Source: Eukaryota sp. TZLM1-RC (taxonomy: Eukaryota; Metamonada: BaSk clade). From it: a stretch of 64,000 nucleotides of DNA. A program made the position numbers and the translations under genes. Location of the stretch: the NCBI GenBank assembly GCA_040285825.1, contig JAUPSS010000013.1, forward strand, positions 1-64,000. The letters are read 5' to 3'. The notes below the pieces were generated by a model. The model did not search any database. It was given only the letters and a program-made list of their open reading frames with translations, and had not been told where the DNA came from. Every line of letters begins with the position of its first letter. The stretch's first letter is position 1. Below, one piece after another: positions 1 through 17,700 of the stretch.

Positions 1-3000
1 TAAATCGTATCAAAACGATACTCTTACACTTACGAGCCAATTTGTTTTATTGGTTTGCAACATTCAATTGTATACTTGCGTACTCACAATTTGTAATGTT
101 TAAAATTAATACACTCGATTAATTCAAATATATGCAAAATCATTTGAAAATGTAATCATGGATTTGTACTGATCAAAGTAACACATAGCCAACATTACTA
201 ACACACAATTTCACACAAAGTTTTGATCTAGGTTGATCACATCTAGTACATAAGACTACATGCAACTCACCAAATCACACCAATGACCATTCAACCAATC
301 AAACCAATGACTACTCAAATGACCATAGCACGGACTTTAACACCACAATTGTTATATTAATTGTCCCAAAATGGACTTTAAAAGATTTGACCAATGATTG
401 TAATAAACAACCATTGGTCAATATACAAAACTAGGAACTTCATATGAGCCTCAGTAAATCGTATCAAAAACGATACTCTTACACTTACAGCAATTGTTTT
501 ATTAGTTTACAACATTCAATTGTATACTTACCATATACAAAATCATTTGAAAATGTAATCATGGTTTGTACTGATCAAGTAACACATAGCCAACATTACT
601 CACACACAATTTCACAGTTTGATCACAAGTTGATCACATCTAGTACATAAAGACTACATGCAACTCACCAAATCACACCAATGACCATTCAACCAATCAA
701 ACCAATGACTACTCAAATGACCATAGCACGGACTTTAACACCACAATTGTTATATTAATTTTCCAATATACTACTCACAGCAATTGTTTATTAGTTTACA
801 ACATTCAATTGTATACTTTGATTTTACTACAATTTAATGTTTAAAATTAATACACTCAATTAATTCAAATATATACAAAATCATTTGAAAATGTAATCAT
901 GAGTTTGTACTGATCAAGTAACACATAGCCAACATTATACACAATTTCACACAAAGTTTGATCACAAGTTGATCACATCTAGTACATAAAGACTACATGC
1001 AACTCACCAAATCACACCAATGACCATTCAACCAATCAAACCAATGACTACTCAAATGACCATAGCACGGACTTTAACACCACAATTGTTATATTAATTG
1101 TCCCAAAATGGACTTTAAAGATTTGACCAATGATTGTAATAAACAACCATTGGTCAATATACGAAAACTAGGAACTTCATGAGCCTCAGTAAATCGTATC
1201 AAACGTACTCACACTTACAGCAATTGTTTTATTAGTTTACAACATTCAATTGTATACTTTGATTTTACTTTTACAATTTAATGTTTAAAAATTAATACAC
1301 TCAATTAATTCAAATATAAAATCATTTGAAAATGTAATCATGAGTTTGTACTGATCAAGTAACACATAGCCAACATTACTAACACACAATTTCACACAAA
1401 GTTTGATCACAAGTTGATCACATCTAGTACATAAAGACTACATGCAACTCACAAATCACACCAATGACCATTCAACCAATCAAACCAATGACTACTCAAA
1501 TGACCATAGCACGGACTTTAACACCACAATTGTTATATTAATTGTCCCAAAATGGACTTTAGATTTGACCAATGATTGTAATAAACAACCATTGGTCAAT
1601 ATACAAACTAGAACTTCATATGAGCTCAGTAAATCGTATCAAAAACGATACTCTTACACTTACAGCAATTGTTTTTATTAGTTTACAACATTCAATTGTA
1701 TACTTTTGATTTTTACTTTTACAATTTAATGTTTAAAATTAATACACTCAATTAATTCAAATATATACAAAATCATTTGAAAATGTAATCATGAGTTTGT
1801 ACTGATCAAGTAACACATAGCCAACATTACTAACACACAATTTCACACAAAGTTTGATCACAAGTTGATCACATCTAGTACATAAAGACTACATGCAACT
1901 CACAATCATACCAGACCATTCAACCAATCAAACCAATGACTACTCAAATGACCATAGCACGGACTTTAACACCACAATTGTTATATTAATTGTCCCAAAA
2001 TGGACTTTAAAGATTTGACCAATGATTGTAATAAACAACCATTGGTCAATATACGAAATAGAACTTCATATGAGCCTCAGTAAATCGTATCAAAAAAACG
2101 ATACTCTTACACTTACAGCAATTGTTTTTATTAGTTTACAACATTCAATTGTATACTTTTGATTTTTACTTTTACAATTTAATGTTTAAAAATTAATACA
2201 CTCAATTAATTCAAATATATACAAAATCATTTGAAAATGTAATCATGAGTTTGTACTGATCAAGTAACACATAGCCAACATTACTAACACACAATTTCAC
2301 ACAAAGTTTGATCACAAGTTGATCACATCTAGTACATAAAGACTACATGCAACTCACCAAATCAAACCAATGACCATTCAACCAATCAAACCAATGACTA
2401 CTCAAATGACCATAGCACGGACTTTAACACCACAATTGTTATATTAATTGTCCCAAAATGGACTTTAAGATTTGGCCAATGATTTAATAAACAACCATTG
2501 GTCAATATACGAAAACTAGGAACTTCATATGAGCCTCAGTAAATCGTATCAAAAAAACGATACTCTTACACTTACAGCAATTGTTTTTATTAGTTTACAA
2601 CATTCAATTGTATACTTTTGATTTTACTTTTTACAATTTAATGTTTAAAAATTAATACACTCAATTAATTCAAATATATACAAAATCATTTGAAAAATGT
2701 AATCATGAGTTTGTACTGATCAAGTAACACATAGCCAACATTACTAACACACAATTTCACACAAAGTTTGATCACAAGTTGATCACATCTAGTACATAAA
2801 GACTACATGCAACTCACCAAATCACACCAATGACCATTCAACCAATCAAACCAATGACTACTCAAATGACCATAGCACGGACTTTAACACCACAATTGTT
2901 ATATTAATTGTCCCAAAATGGACTTTAAAGATTTGACCAATGATTGTAATAAACAACCATTGGTCAATATACGAAAACTAGGAACTTCATATGGCCTCAG

Positions 3001-6000
3001 TAAATCGTATCAAAAAAACGATACTCTTACACTTACAGCAATTGTTTATTAGTTTACAACATTCAATTGTATACTTTTGATTTTACTTTTACAATTTAAT
3101 GTTAAAATTAATACACTCAATTAATTCAAATATATACAAAATCATTTGAAAATGTAATCATGAGTTTGTACTGATCAAGTAACACATAGCCAACATTACT
3201 AACACACAATTTCACACAAAGTTTGATCACAAGTTGATCACATCTAGTACATAAAGACTACATGCAACTCACCAAATCACAATGACATTCAACCAATCAA
3301 ACCAATGACTACTCAAATGACCATAGCACGGACTTTAACACCACAATTGTTATATTAATTGTCAAATGGACTTTAAAGATTTGACCAATGATTGTAATAA
3401 ACAACCATTGGTCAATATACGAAAACTAGGAACTTCATATGAGCCTCAGTAAATCGTATCAAAAAAACGATACTCTTACACTTACAGCAATTGTTTTTAT
3501 TAGTTTACAACATTCAATTGTATACTTTTGATTTTACTTTTACAATTTAATGTTTAAAAATTAATACACTCAATTAATTCAAATATATACAAAATCATTT
3601 GAAAATGTAATCATGAGTTTGTACTGATCAAGTAACACATAGCCAACATTACTAACACACAATTTCACACAAAGTTTGATCACAAGTTGATCACATCTAG
3701 TACATAAAGACTACATGCAACTCACCAAATCACACCAATGACCATTCAACCAAACGACTACTCAAATGACCATAGCACGGACTTTAACACCACAATTGTT
3801 ATATTAATTGTCCCAAAATGGACTTTAAAAGATTTGACCAATGATTGTAATAAACAACCATTGGTCAATATACGAAAACTAGGAACTTCATATGAGCCTC
3901 AGTAAATCGTATCAAAAACGATACTCTTACACTTACAGCAATTGTTTTTATTAGTTTACAACATTCAATTGTATACTTTTGATTTTACTTACAATTTAAT
4001 GTTTAAAAATTAATACACTCAATTAATTCAAATATATACAAAATCATTTGAAATGTAATCATGAGTTTGTACTGATCAAGTAACACATAGCCAACATTAC
4101 TAACACACAATTTCACACAAAGTTTGATCACAAGTTGATCACATCTAGTACATAAAGACTACATGCAACTCACCAAATCAAACCAATGACCATTCAACCA
4201 ATCAAACCAATGACTACTCAAATGACCATAGCACGGACTTTAACACCACAATTGTTATATTAATTGTCCCAAAATGGACTTTAAAGATTTGACCAATGAT
4301 TGTAATAAACAACCATTGGTCAATATACGAAAACTAGGAACTTCATATGAGCCTCAGTAAATCGTATCAAAAAAACGATACTCTTACACTTACAGCAATT
4401 GTTTTTATTAGTTTACAACATTCAATTGTATACTTTTGATTTTTTTACTTTTTTTACAATTTAATGTTTTATTAATACACTCAATTAATTCAAATATATA
4501 CAAAATCATTTGAAAATGTAATCATGAGTTTGTACTGATCAAGTAACACATAGCCAACATTACTAACACACAATTTCACACAAAGTTTGATCACAAGTTG
4601 ATCACATCTAGTACATAAAGACTACATGCAACTCACCAAATCACACCAATGACCATTCAACCAATGACTACTCAAATGACCATAGCAAGGACTTTAACAC
4701 CACAATTGTTATATTAATTGTCCCAAAATGGACTTTAAAGATTTGACCAATGATTGTAATAAACAACCATTGGTCAATATAAAACTAGAACTTCATATGA
4801 GCCTCAGTAAATCGTATCAAAAACGATACTCTTACACTTACAGCAATTGTTTTTATTAGTTTACAACATTCAATTGTATACTTTTGATTTACTTTACAAT
4901 TTAATGTTTAAAAATTAATACACTCAATTAATTCAAATATATACAAAATCATTTGAAAATGTAATCATGAGTTTGTACTGATCAAGTAACACATAGCCAA
5001 CATTACTAACACACAATTTCACACAAAGTTTGATCACAAGTTGATCACATCTAGTACATAAAGACTACATGCAACTCACCAAATCAAACCAATGACTACT
5101 CAAATGACCATAGCACGGACTTTAACACCACAATTGTTATATTAATTGTCAAATGGACTTTAAAGATTTGACCAATGATTGTAATAAACAACCATTGGTC
5201 AATATACGAAACCAGGAACTTCATATGAGCCTCAGTAAATCGTATCAAACGATACTCTTACACTTACAGCAATTGTTTTTATTAGTTTACAACATTCAAT
5301 TGTATACTTTTGATTTTTACTTTTACAGTTTAATGTTTAAAATTAATACACTCAATTAATTCAAATATATACAAAATCATTTGAAAATGTAATCATGAGT
5401 TTGTACTGATCAAGTAACACATAGCCAACATTACTAACACACAATTTCACACAAAGTTTGATCACAAGTTGATCACATCTAGTACATAAAGACTACATGC
5501 AACTCATCTAATCATACCAATGACCATTCAACCAATCAAACCAATGACTACTCAAATGACCATAGCACGGACTTTAACACCACAATTGTTATATTAATTG
5601 TCCCAAAATGGACTTTAAAGATTTGACCAATGATTGTAATAAACAACCATTGGTCAATATACGAAACTAGGAACTTCATATGAGCCTCAGTAAATCGTAT
5701 CAAAAACGATACTCTTACACTTACAGCAATTGTTTTATTAGTTTACAACATTCAATTGTATACTTTTTGATTTTTTACTTTTTTTACAATTTAATGTTTA
5801 AAAATTAATACACTCAATTAATTCAAATATATACAAAATCATTTGAAAATGTAATCATGAGTTTGTACTGATCAAGTAACACATAGCCAACATTACTAAC
5901 ACACAATTTCACACAAAGTTTGATCACAAGTTGATCACATCTAGTACATAAAGACTACATGCAACTCACCAAATCATACCAATGACCATTCAACCAATCA

Positions 6001-9000
6001 TACCAATGACTACTCAAATGACCATAGCACGGACTTTAACACCACAATTGTTATATTAATTGTCCCAAAATGGACTTTAAAAGATTTGACCAATGATTGT
6101 AATAAACAACCATTGGTCAATATACGAAACAGGAACTTCATATGAGCCTCAGTAAATCGTATCAAAAACGATACTCTTACACTTACAGCAATTGTTTTTA
6201 TTAGTTTACAACATTCAATTGTATACTTTTGATTTTTACTTTTTACAATTTAATGTTTAAAAAAATTAATACACTCAATTAATTCAAATATATACAAAAT
6301 CATTTGAAAATGTAATCATGAGTTTGTACTGATCAAATAACACATAGCCAACATTACTAACACACAATTTCACACAAAGTTTGATCACAAGTTGATCACA
6401 TCTAGTACATAAAGACTACATGCAACTCATCTAATCACACCAATGACCATTCAACCAATCAAACCAATGACTACTCAAATGACCATAGCACGGACTTTAA
6501 CACCACAATTGTTATATTAATTGTCCCAAAATGGACTTTAAAGATTTGACCAATGATTGTAATAAACAACCATTGGTCAATATACGAAAACTAGGAACTT
6601 CATATGAGCCTCAGTAAATCGTATCAAAAAAACGATACTCTTACACTTACAGCAATTGTTTTTATTAGTTTACAACATTCAATTGTATACTTTTGATTTT
6701 TACTTTTTACAATTTAATGTTTAAAAATTAATACACTCAATTAATTCAAATATATACAAAATCATTTGAAAATGTAATCATGAGTTTGTACTGATCAAAT
6801 AACACATAGCCAACATTACTAACACACAATTTCACACAAAGTTTGATCACAAGTTGATCACATCTAGTACATAAAGACTACATGCAACTCATCTAATCAT
6901 ACCAATGACCATTCAACCAATCATACCAATGACTACTCAAATGACCATAGCACGGACTTTAACACCACAATTGTTATATTAATTGTCCCAAAATGGACTT
7001 TAAAGATTTGACCAATGATTGTAATAAACAACCATTGGTCAATATACGAAACTAGGAACTTCATATGAGCCTCAGTAAATCGTATCAAAAACGATACTCT
7101 TACACTTACAGCAATTGTTTTATTAGTTTACAACATTCAATTGTATACTTTTGATTTTTTACTTTTTTTACAATTTAATGTTTAAAAATTAATACACTCA
7201 ATTAATTCAAATATATACAAAATCATTTGAAAATGTAATCATGAGTTTGTACTGATCAAGTAACACATAGCCAACATTACTCACACACAATTTCACACAA
7301 AGTTTGATCACAAGTTGATCACATCTAGTACATAAGGACTACATGCAACTCACCAAATCACACCAATGACCATTCAACCAATCAAACCAATGACTAATCA
7401 AATGACCATAGCACGGACTTTAACACCACAATTGTTATATTAATTGTCCCAAAATGGACTTTAAAGATTTGACCAATGATTGTAATAAACAACCATTGGT
7501 CAATATACGAAACTAGGAACTTCATATGAGCCTCAGTAAATCGTATCAAAAACGATACTCTTACACTTACAGCAATTGTTTTATTAGTTTACAACATTCA
7601 ATTGTATACTTTTGATTTTTACTTTTTTACAATTTAATGTTTAAAAATTAATACACTCAATTAATTCAAAGATATACAAAATCATTTGAAAATGTAATCA
7701 TGAGTTTGTACTGATCAAGTAACACATAGCCAACATTACGCACACACAATTTCACACAAAGTTTGATCACAAGTTGATCACATCTAGTACATAAAGACTA
7801 CATGCAACTCATCTAATCATACCAATGACCATTCAACCAATCATACCAATGACTAATCAAATGACCATAGCACGGACTTTAACACCACAATTGTTATATT
7901 AATTGTCCCAAAATGGACTTTAAAGATTTGACCAATGATTGTAATAAACAACCATTGGTCAATATACGAAACTAGGAACTTCATATGAGCCTCAGTAAAT
8001 CGTATCAAAAACGATACTCTTACACTTACAGCAATTGTTTTATTAGTTTACAACATTCAATTGTATACTTTTTGATTTTTTACTTTTTTTACAATTTAAT
8101 GTTTAAAAATTAATACACTCAATTAATTCAAAGATATACAAAATCATTTGAAAATGTAATCATGAGTTTGTACTGATCAAGTAACACATAGCCAACATTA
8201 CGCACACACAATTTCACACAAAGTTTGATCACAAGTTGATCACATCTAGTACATAAAGACTACATGCAACTCATCTAATCATACCAATGACCATTCAACC
8301 AATCATACCAATGACTACTCAAATGACCATAGCAAGGACTTTAACACCACAATTGTTATATTAATTGTCCCAAAATGGACTTTAAAGATTTGACCAATGA
8401 TTGTAATAAACAACCATTGGTCAATATACGAAACTAGGAACTTCATATGAGCCTCAGTAAATCGTATCAAAAACGATACTCTTACACTTACAGCAATTGT
8501 TTTATTAGTTTACAACATTCAATTGTATACTTTTGATTTTTACTTTTTTACAATTTAATGTTTAAAAATTAATACACTCAATTAATTCAAAGATATACAA
8601 AATCATTTGAAAATGTAATCATGAGTTTGTACTGATCAAGTAACACATAGCCAACATTACTAACACACAATTTCACACAAAGTTTGATCACAAGTTGATC
8701 ACATCTAGTACATAAAGACTACATGCAACTCATCTAATCATACCAATGACCATTCAACCAATCATACCAATGACTACTCAAATGACCATAGCAAGGACTT
8801 TAACACCACAATTGTTATATTAATTGTCCCAAAATGGACTTTAAAGATTTGACCAATGATTGTAATAAACAACCATTGGTCAATATACGAAACTAGAACT
8901 TCATATGAGCCTCAGTAAATCGTATCAAAACGATACTCTTACACTTACAGCAATTGTTTTATTAGTTTACAACGTTCAATTGTATACTTTTTGATTTTTA

Positions 9001-12000
9001 CTTTTTTACAATTTAATGTTTAAAAATTAATACACTCAATTAATTCAAATATATACAAAATCATTTGAAAATGTATTCATGAGTATGTATTGACCAAGTA
9101 ACACATAGCCAACATTACTCACACACAATTTCACACAAAGTTTGATCACAAGTTGATCACATCTAGTACATAAGGACTACATGCAACTCACCTAATCATA
9201 CCAATGACTACTCAAATGACCATAGCAAGGACTTTAACACCACAATTGTTATATTAATTGTCCCAAAATGGACTTTAAAGATTTGACCAATGATTGTAAT
9301 AAACAACCATTGGTCAATATACGAAACTAGGAACTTCATATGAGCCTCAGTAAATCGTATCAAAAACGATACTCTTACACTTACAGCAATTGTTTTATTA
9401 GTTTACAACATTCAATTGTATACTTTTTGATTTTTTACTTTTTTTACAATTTAATGTTTAAAAATTAATACACTCAATTAATTCAAATATATACAAAATC
9501 ATTTGAAAATGTAATCATGAGTTTGTACTGATCAAGTAACACATAGCCAACATTACTCACACACAATTTCACACAAAGTTTGATCACAAGTTGATCACAT
9601 CTAGTACATAAGGACTACATGCAACTCACCTAATCATACCAATGACTACTCAAATGACCATAGCACGGACTTTAACACCACAATTGTTATATTAATTGTC
9701 CCAAAATGGACTTTAAAGATTTGACCAATGATTGTAATAAACAACCATTGGTCAATATACGAAACTAGGAACTTCATATGAGCCTCAGTAAATCGTATCA
9801 AAACGATACTCTTACACTTACAGCAATTGTTTTATTAGTTTACAACGTTCAATTGTATACTTTTGGATTTTTTACTTTTTTTACAATTTAATGTTTAAAA
9901 ATTAATACACTCAATTAATTCAAATATATACAAAATCATTTGAAAATGTATTCATGAGTATGTATTGACCAACTAACACATAGCCAACATTACTCACACA
10001 CAATTTCACACAAAGTTTGATCACAAGTTGATCACATCTAGTACATAAGGACTACATCATGCAACTCACCAAATCACACCAATGACCATTCAACCAATCA
10101 AACCAATGACTACTCAAATGACCATAGCAAGGACTTTAACACCACAATTGTTATATTAATTGTGCCAAAATGGACTTTAAAGATTTGACCAATGATTGTA
10201 ATAAACAACCATTGGTCAATATACGAAACTAGGAACTTCATATGAGCCTCAGTAAATCGTATCAAAAACGATACTCTTACACTTACAGCAATTGTTTTAT
10301 TAGTTTGCAACATTCAATTGTATACTTTTTGATTTTTTACTATTTTTACAATTTAATGTTTAAAAATTAATAAACTCAATTAATTCAAATTTATACAAAA
10401 TCAATTGAAAATGTAATCATGAGTTTGTACTGATCAAGTAACACATAGCCAACATTACTCACACACAATTTCACACAAACTTTGATCACAAGTTGATCAC
10501 ATCTAGTACATAAGGACTACATCATGCAACTCACCAAATCACACCAATGACCATTCAACCAATCAAACCAATGACTACTCAAATGACCATAGCAAGGACT
10601 TTAACACCACAATTGTTATATTAATTGTCCCAAAATGGACTTTAAAGATTTGACCAATGATTGTAATAAACAACCATTGGTCAATATACGAAACTAGGAA
10701 CTTCATATGAGCCTCAGTAAATCGTATCAAAAACGATACTCTTACACTTACAGCAATGGTTTTATTAGTTTGCAACATTCAATTGTATACTTTTTGATTT
10801 TTTACTATTTTTACAATTTAATGTTTAAAAATTAATAAACTCAATTAATTCAAATTTATACAAAATCAATTGAAAATGTAATCATGAGTTTGTACTGATC
10901 CAGTAACACATAGCCAACATTACTCACACACAATTTCACACAAACTTTGATCACAAGTTGATCACATCTAGTACATAAGGACTACATCATGCAACTCACC
11001 AAATCACCAATGACCATTCAACCAATCATACCAATGACTACTCAAATGACCATAGCAAGAACTTTAACACCACAATTGTTATATTAATTGTCCCAAAATG
11101 GACTTTAAAGATTTGACCAATGATTGAAATAAACAACCATTGGTCAATATACGAAACTAGGAACTTCATATGAGCCTCAGTAAATCGTATCAAAAACGAT
11201 ACTCTTACACTTACAGCAATTGTTTTATTAGTTTACAACGTTCAATTGTATACTTTTTGATTTTTTACTTTTTTTACAATTTAATGTTTAAAAATTAATA
11301 CACTCAATTAATTCAAAATCATTTGAAAATGTAATCATGAGTTTGTACTGATCAAGTAACACATAGCCAACATTACTCACACACAATTTCACACAAAGTT
11401 TGATCACAAGTTGATCACATCTAGTACATAAGGACTACATCATGCAACTCACCAAATCACACCAATGACCATTCAACCAATCAAACCAATGACTACTCAA
11501 ATGACCATAGCAAGGACTTTAACACCACAATTGTTATATTAATTGTCCCAAAATGGACTTTAAAGATTTGACCAATGATTGTAATAAACAACCATTGGTC
11601 AATATACGAAACTAGGAACTTCATATGAGCCTCAGTAAATCGTATCAAAACGATACTCTTACACTTACAGCAATTGTTTTATTAGTTTACAACATTCAAT
11701 TGTATACTTTTTGATTTTTTTACTTTTTTTACAATTTAATGTTTAAAAATTAATACACTCAATTAATTCAAAATCATTTGAAAATGTAATCATGAGTTTG
11801 TACTGATCAAGTAACACATAGCCAACATTACTCACACACAATTTCACACAAAGTTTGATCACAAGTTGATCACATCTAGTACATAAGGACTACATCATGC
11901 AACTCACCAAATCACACCAATGACCATTCAACCAATCAAACCAATGACTACTCAAATGACCATAGCACGGACTTTAACACCACAATTGTTATATTAATTG

Positions 12001-14734
12001 TCCCAAAATGGACTTTAAAGATTTGACCAATGATTGTAATAAACAACCATTGGTCAATATACGAAACTAGGAACTTCATATGAGCCTCAGTAAATCGTAT
12101 CAAAAACGATACTCTTACACTTACAGCAATTGTTTTATTAGTTTACAACGTTCAATTGTATACTTTTTGATTTTTTACTTTTTTTACAATTTAATGTTTA
12201 AAAATTAATACACTCAATTAATTCAAATATATACAAAATCATTTGAAAATGTATTCATGAGTATGTATTGACCAACTAACACATAGCCAACATTACTCAC
12301 ACACAATTTCACACAAAGTTTGATCACAAGTTGATCACATCTAGTACATAAGGACTACATCATGCAACTCACCAAATCACACCAATGACCATTCAACCAA
12401 TCAAACCAATGACTACTCAAATGACCATAGCACGGACTTTAACACCACAATTGTTATATTAATTGTCCCAAAATGGACTTTAAAGATTTGACCAATGATT
12501 GTAATAAACAACCATTGGTCAATATACGAAACTAGGAACTTCATATGAGCCTCAGTAAATCGTATCAAAAACGATACTCTTACACTTACAGCAATTGTTT
12601 TATTAGTTTACAACATTCAATTGTATACTTTTTGATTTTTTTACTTTTTTTACAATTTAATGTTTAAAAATTAATACACTCAATTAATTCAAATATATAC
12701 AAAATCAATTGAAAATGTAATCATGAGTTTGTACTGATCAAGTAACAAATAGCCAACATTACTCACACACAATTTCACACAAAGTTTGATCACAAGTTGA
12801 TCACAACTAGTACATAAGGACTACATCATGCAACTCACCAAATCACACCAATGACCATTCAACCAATCAAACCAATGACTACTCAAATGACCATAGCACG
12901 GACTTTAACACCACAATTGTTATATTAATTGTCCCAAAATGGACTTTAAAGATTTGACCAATGATTGTAATAAACAACCATTGGTCAATATACGAAACTA
13001 GGAACTTCATATGAGCCTCAGTAAATCGTATCAAAAACGATACTCTTACACTTACAGCAATTGTTTTATTAGTTTACAACATTCAATTGTATACTTTTTG
13101 ATTTTTTACTTTTTTTACAATTTAATGTTTAAAAATTAATACACTCAATTAATTCAAATATATACAAAATCATTTGAAAATGTAATCATGAGTTTGTACT
13201 GATCAAGTAACACATAGCCAACATTACTCACACACAATTTCACACAAAGTTTGATCACAAGTTGATCACATCTAGTACATAAGGACTACATCATGCAACT
13301 CACCAAATCACACCAATGACCATTCAACCAATCAAACCAATGACTACTCAAATGACCATAGCACGGACTTTAACACCACAATTGTTATATTAATTGTCCC
13401 AAAATGGACTTTAAAGATTTGACCAATGATTGTAATAAACAACCATTGGTCAATATACGAAACTAGGAACTTCATATGAGCCTCAGTAAATCGTATCAAA
13501 AACGATACTCTTACACTTACAGCAATTGTTTTATTAGTTTACAACATTCAATTGTATACTTTTTGATTTTTTACTTTTTTTACAATTTAATGTTTAAAAA
13601 TTAATACACTCAATTAATTCAAATATATACAAAATCATTTGAAAATGTAATCACCAGTTTGTACTGATCACATAGCCAACATTACTCACACACAATTTCA
13701 CACAAAGTTTGATCACAAGTTGATCACATCTAGTACATAAGGACTACATCATGCAACTCACCTAATCACACCAATGACCATTCAACCAATCATACCAATG
13801 ACTACTCAAATGATCATAGCACGGACTTTAACACCACAATTGTTATATTAATTGTCCCAAAATGGACTTTAAAGATTTGACCAATGATTGTAATAAACAA
13901 CCATTGGTCAATATACGAAACTAGGAACTTCATATGAGCCTCAGTAAATCGTATCAAAAACGATACTCTTACACTTACAGCAATTGTTTTATTAGTTTAC
14001 AACATTCAATTGTATACTTTTTGATTTTTTACTTTTTTTACAATTTAATGTTTAAAAATTAATACACTCAATTAATTCAAATATATACAAAATCATTTGA
14101 AAATGTAATCATGAGTTTGTACTGATCAAGTAACACATAGCCAACATTACTCACACACAATTTCACACAAAGTTTGATCACAAGTTGATCACATCTAGTA
14201 CATAAAGACTACATGCAACTCACCAAATCACCAATGACCATTCAACCAATCAAACCAATGACTACTCAAATGACCATAGCACGGACTTTAACACCACAAT
14301 TGTTATATTAATTGTCCCAAAATGGACTTTAAAGATTTGACCAATGATTGTAATAAACAACCATTGGTCAATATACGAAACTAGGAACTTCATATGAGCC
14401 TCAGTAAATCGTACCAAAAACGATACTCTTACACTTACAGCAATTGGTTTTATTAGTTTGCAACATTCAATTGTATACTTTTTTTGATTTTTTTACTTTT
14501 TTTACAATTTAATGTTTAAAAATTAATACACTCAATTAATTCAAATATATACAAAATCAATTGAAAATGTAATCATGAGTTTGTACTGATCACATAGCCA
14601 ACATTACTCACACACAATTTCACACAAAGTTTGATCACAAGTTGATCACATCTAGTACATAAGGACTACATCATGCAACTCACCAAATCACCAATGACCA
14701 TTCAACCAATCATACCAATGACTACTCAAATGAT

Positions 14735-17700
14735 CATAGCACGGACTTTAACACCACAATTGTTATATTAATTGTCCCAAAATGGACTTTAAAGATTTGA
14801 CCAATGATTGTAATAAACAACCATTGGTCAATATACGAAACTAGGAACTTCATATGAGCCTCAGTAAATCGTACCAAAAACGATACTCTTACACTTACAG
14901 CAATGGTTTTATTAGTTTGCAACATTCAATTGTATACTTTTGGATTTTTTACTATTTTTACAATTTAATGTTTAAAAATTAATAAACTCAATTAATTCAA
15001 ATATATACAAAATCAATTGAAAATGTAATCATGAGTTTGTACTGATCACATAGCCAACATTACTCACACACAATTTCACACAAAGTTTGATCACAAGTTG
15101 ATCACATCTAGTACATAAGGACTACATCATGCAACTCACCAAATCACCAATGACCATTCAACCAATCATACCAATGACTACTCAAATGATCATAGCACGG
15201 ACTTTAACACCACAATTGTTATATTAATTGTCCCAAAATGGACTTTAAAGATTTGACCAATGATTGTAATAAACAACCATTGGTCAATATACGAAACTAG
15301 GAACTTCATATGAGCCTCAGTAAATCGTATCAAAAACGATACTCTTACACTTACAGCAATGGTTTTATTAGTTTGCAACATTCAATTGTATACTTTTTGA
15401 TTTTTTACTATTTTTACAATTTAATGTTTAAAAATTAATAAACTCAATTAATTCAAATATATACAAAATCAATTGAAAATGTAATCACGAGTTTGTACTG
15501 ATCACATAGCCAACATTACTCACACACAATTTCACACAAAGTTTGATCACAAGTTGATCACATCTAGTACATAAGGACTACATCATGCAACTCACCAAAT
15601 CACCAATGACCATTCAACCAATCATACCAATGACTACTCAAATGATCATAGCACGGACTTTAACACCACAATTGTTATATTAATTGTCCCAAAATGGACT
15701 TTAAGATTTGACCAATGATTGTAATAAACAACCATTGGTCAATATACGAAACTAGGAACTTCATATGAGCCTCAGTAAATCGTATCAAAAACGATACTCT
15801 TACACTTACAGCAATTGTTTTATTAGTTTACAACGTTCAATTGTATACTTTTGGATTTTTTTACTATTTTTACAATTTAATGTTTAAAAATTAATAAACT
15901 CAATTAATTCAAATATATACAAAATCAATTGAAAATGTAATCACGAGTTTGTACTGATCACATAGCCAACATTACTCACACACAATTTCACACAAAGTTT
16001 GATCACAAGTTGATCACATCTAGTACATAAGGACTACATCATGCAACTCACCAAATCACCAATGACCATTCAACCAATCATACCAATGACTACTCAAATG
16101 ATCATAGCACGGACTTTAACACCACAATTGTTATATTAATTGTCCCAAAATGGACTTTAAAGATTTGACCAATGATTGTAATACACAACCATTGGTCAAT
16201 ATACGAAACTAGGAACTTCATATGAGCCTCAGTAAATCGTATCAAAAACGATACTCTTACACTTACAGCAATGGTTTTATTAGTTTGCAACATTCAATTG
16301 TATACTTTTTGATTTTTTACTATTTTTACAATTTAATGTTTAAAAATTAATAAACTCAATTAATTCAAATATATACAAAATCAATTGAAAATGTAATCAC
16401 GAGTTTGTACTGATCACATAGCCAACATTACTCACACACAATTTCACACAAAGTTTGATCACAAGTTGATCACATCTAGTACATAAGGACTACATCATGC
16501 AACTCACCAAATCACCAATGACCATTCAACCAATCATACCAATGACTACTCAAATGATCATAGCACGGACTTTAACACCACAATTGTTATATTAATTGTC
16601 CCAAAATGGACTTTAAAGATTTGACCAATGATTGTAATACACAACCATTGGTCAATATACGAAAACTAGGAACTTCATATGAGCCTCAGTAAATCGTATC
16701 AAAAACGATACTCTTACACTTACAGCAATGGTTTTATTAGTTTGCAACATTCAATTGTATACTTTTTGATTTTTTACTATTTTTACAATTTAATGTTTAA
16801 AAATTAATAAACTCAATTAATTCAAATATATACAAAATCAATTGAAAATGTAATCACGAGTTTGTACTGATCACATAGCCAACATTACTCACACACAATT
16901 TCACACAAAGTTTGATCACAAGTTGATCACATCTAGTACATAAGGACTACATCATGCAACTCACCAAATCACCAATGACCATTCAACCAATCATACCAAT
17001 GACTACTCAAATGATCATAGCACGGACTTTAACACCACAATTGTTATATTAATTGTCCCAAAATGGACTTTAAAGATTTGACCAATGATTGTAATAAACA
17101 ACCATTGGTCAATATACGAAACTAGGAACTTCATATGAGCCTCAGTAAATCGTATCAAAAACGATACTCTTACACTTACAGCAATTGTTTTATTAGTTTA
17201 CAACGTTCAATTGTATACTTTTGGATTTTTTACTATTTTTACAATTTAATGTTTAAAAATTAATAAACTCAATTAATTCAAATATATACAAAATCAATTG
17301 AAAATGTAATCACGAGTTTGTACTGATCACATAGCCAACATTACTCACACACAATTTCACACAAAGTTTGATCACAAGTTGATCACATCTAGTACATAAG
17401 GACTACATCATGCAACTCACCAAATCACCAATGACCATTCAACCAATCATACCAATGACTACTCAAATGATCATAGCACGGACTTTAACACCACAATTGT
17501 TATATTAATTGTCCCAAAATGGACTTTAAGATTTGACCAATGATTGTAATACACAACCATTGGTCAATATACGAAACTAGGAACTTCATATGAGCCTCAG
17601 TAAATCGTATCAAAAACGATACTCTTACACTTACAGCAATTGTTTTATTAGTTTACAACGTTCAATTGTATACTTTTGGATTTTTTACTATTTTTACAAT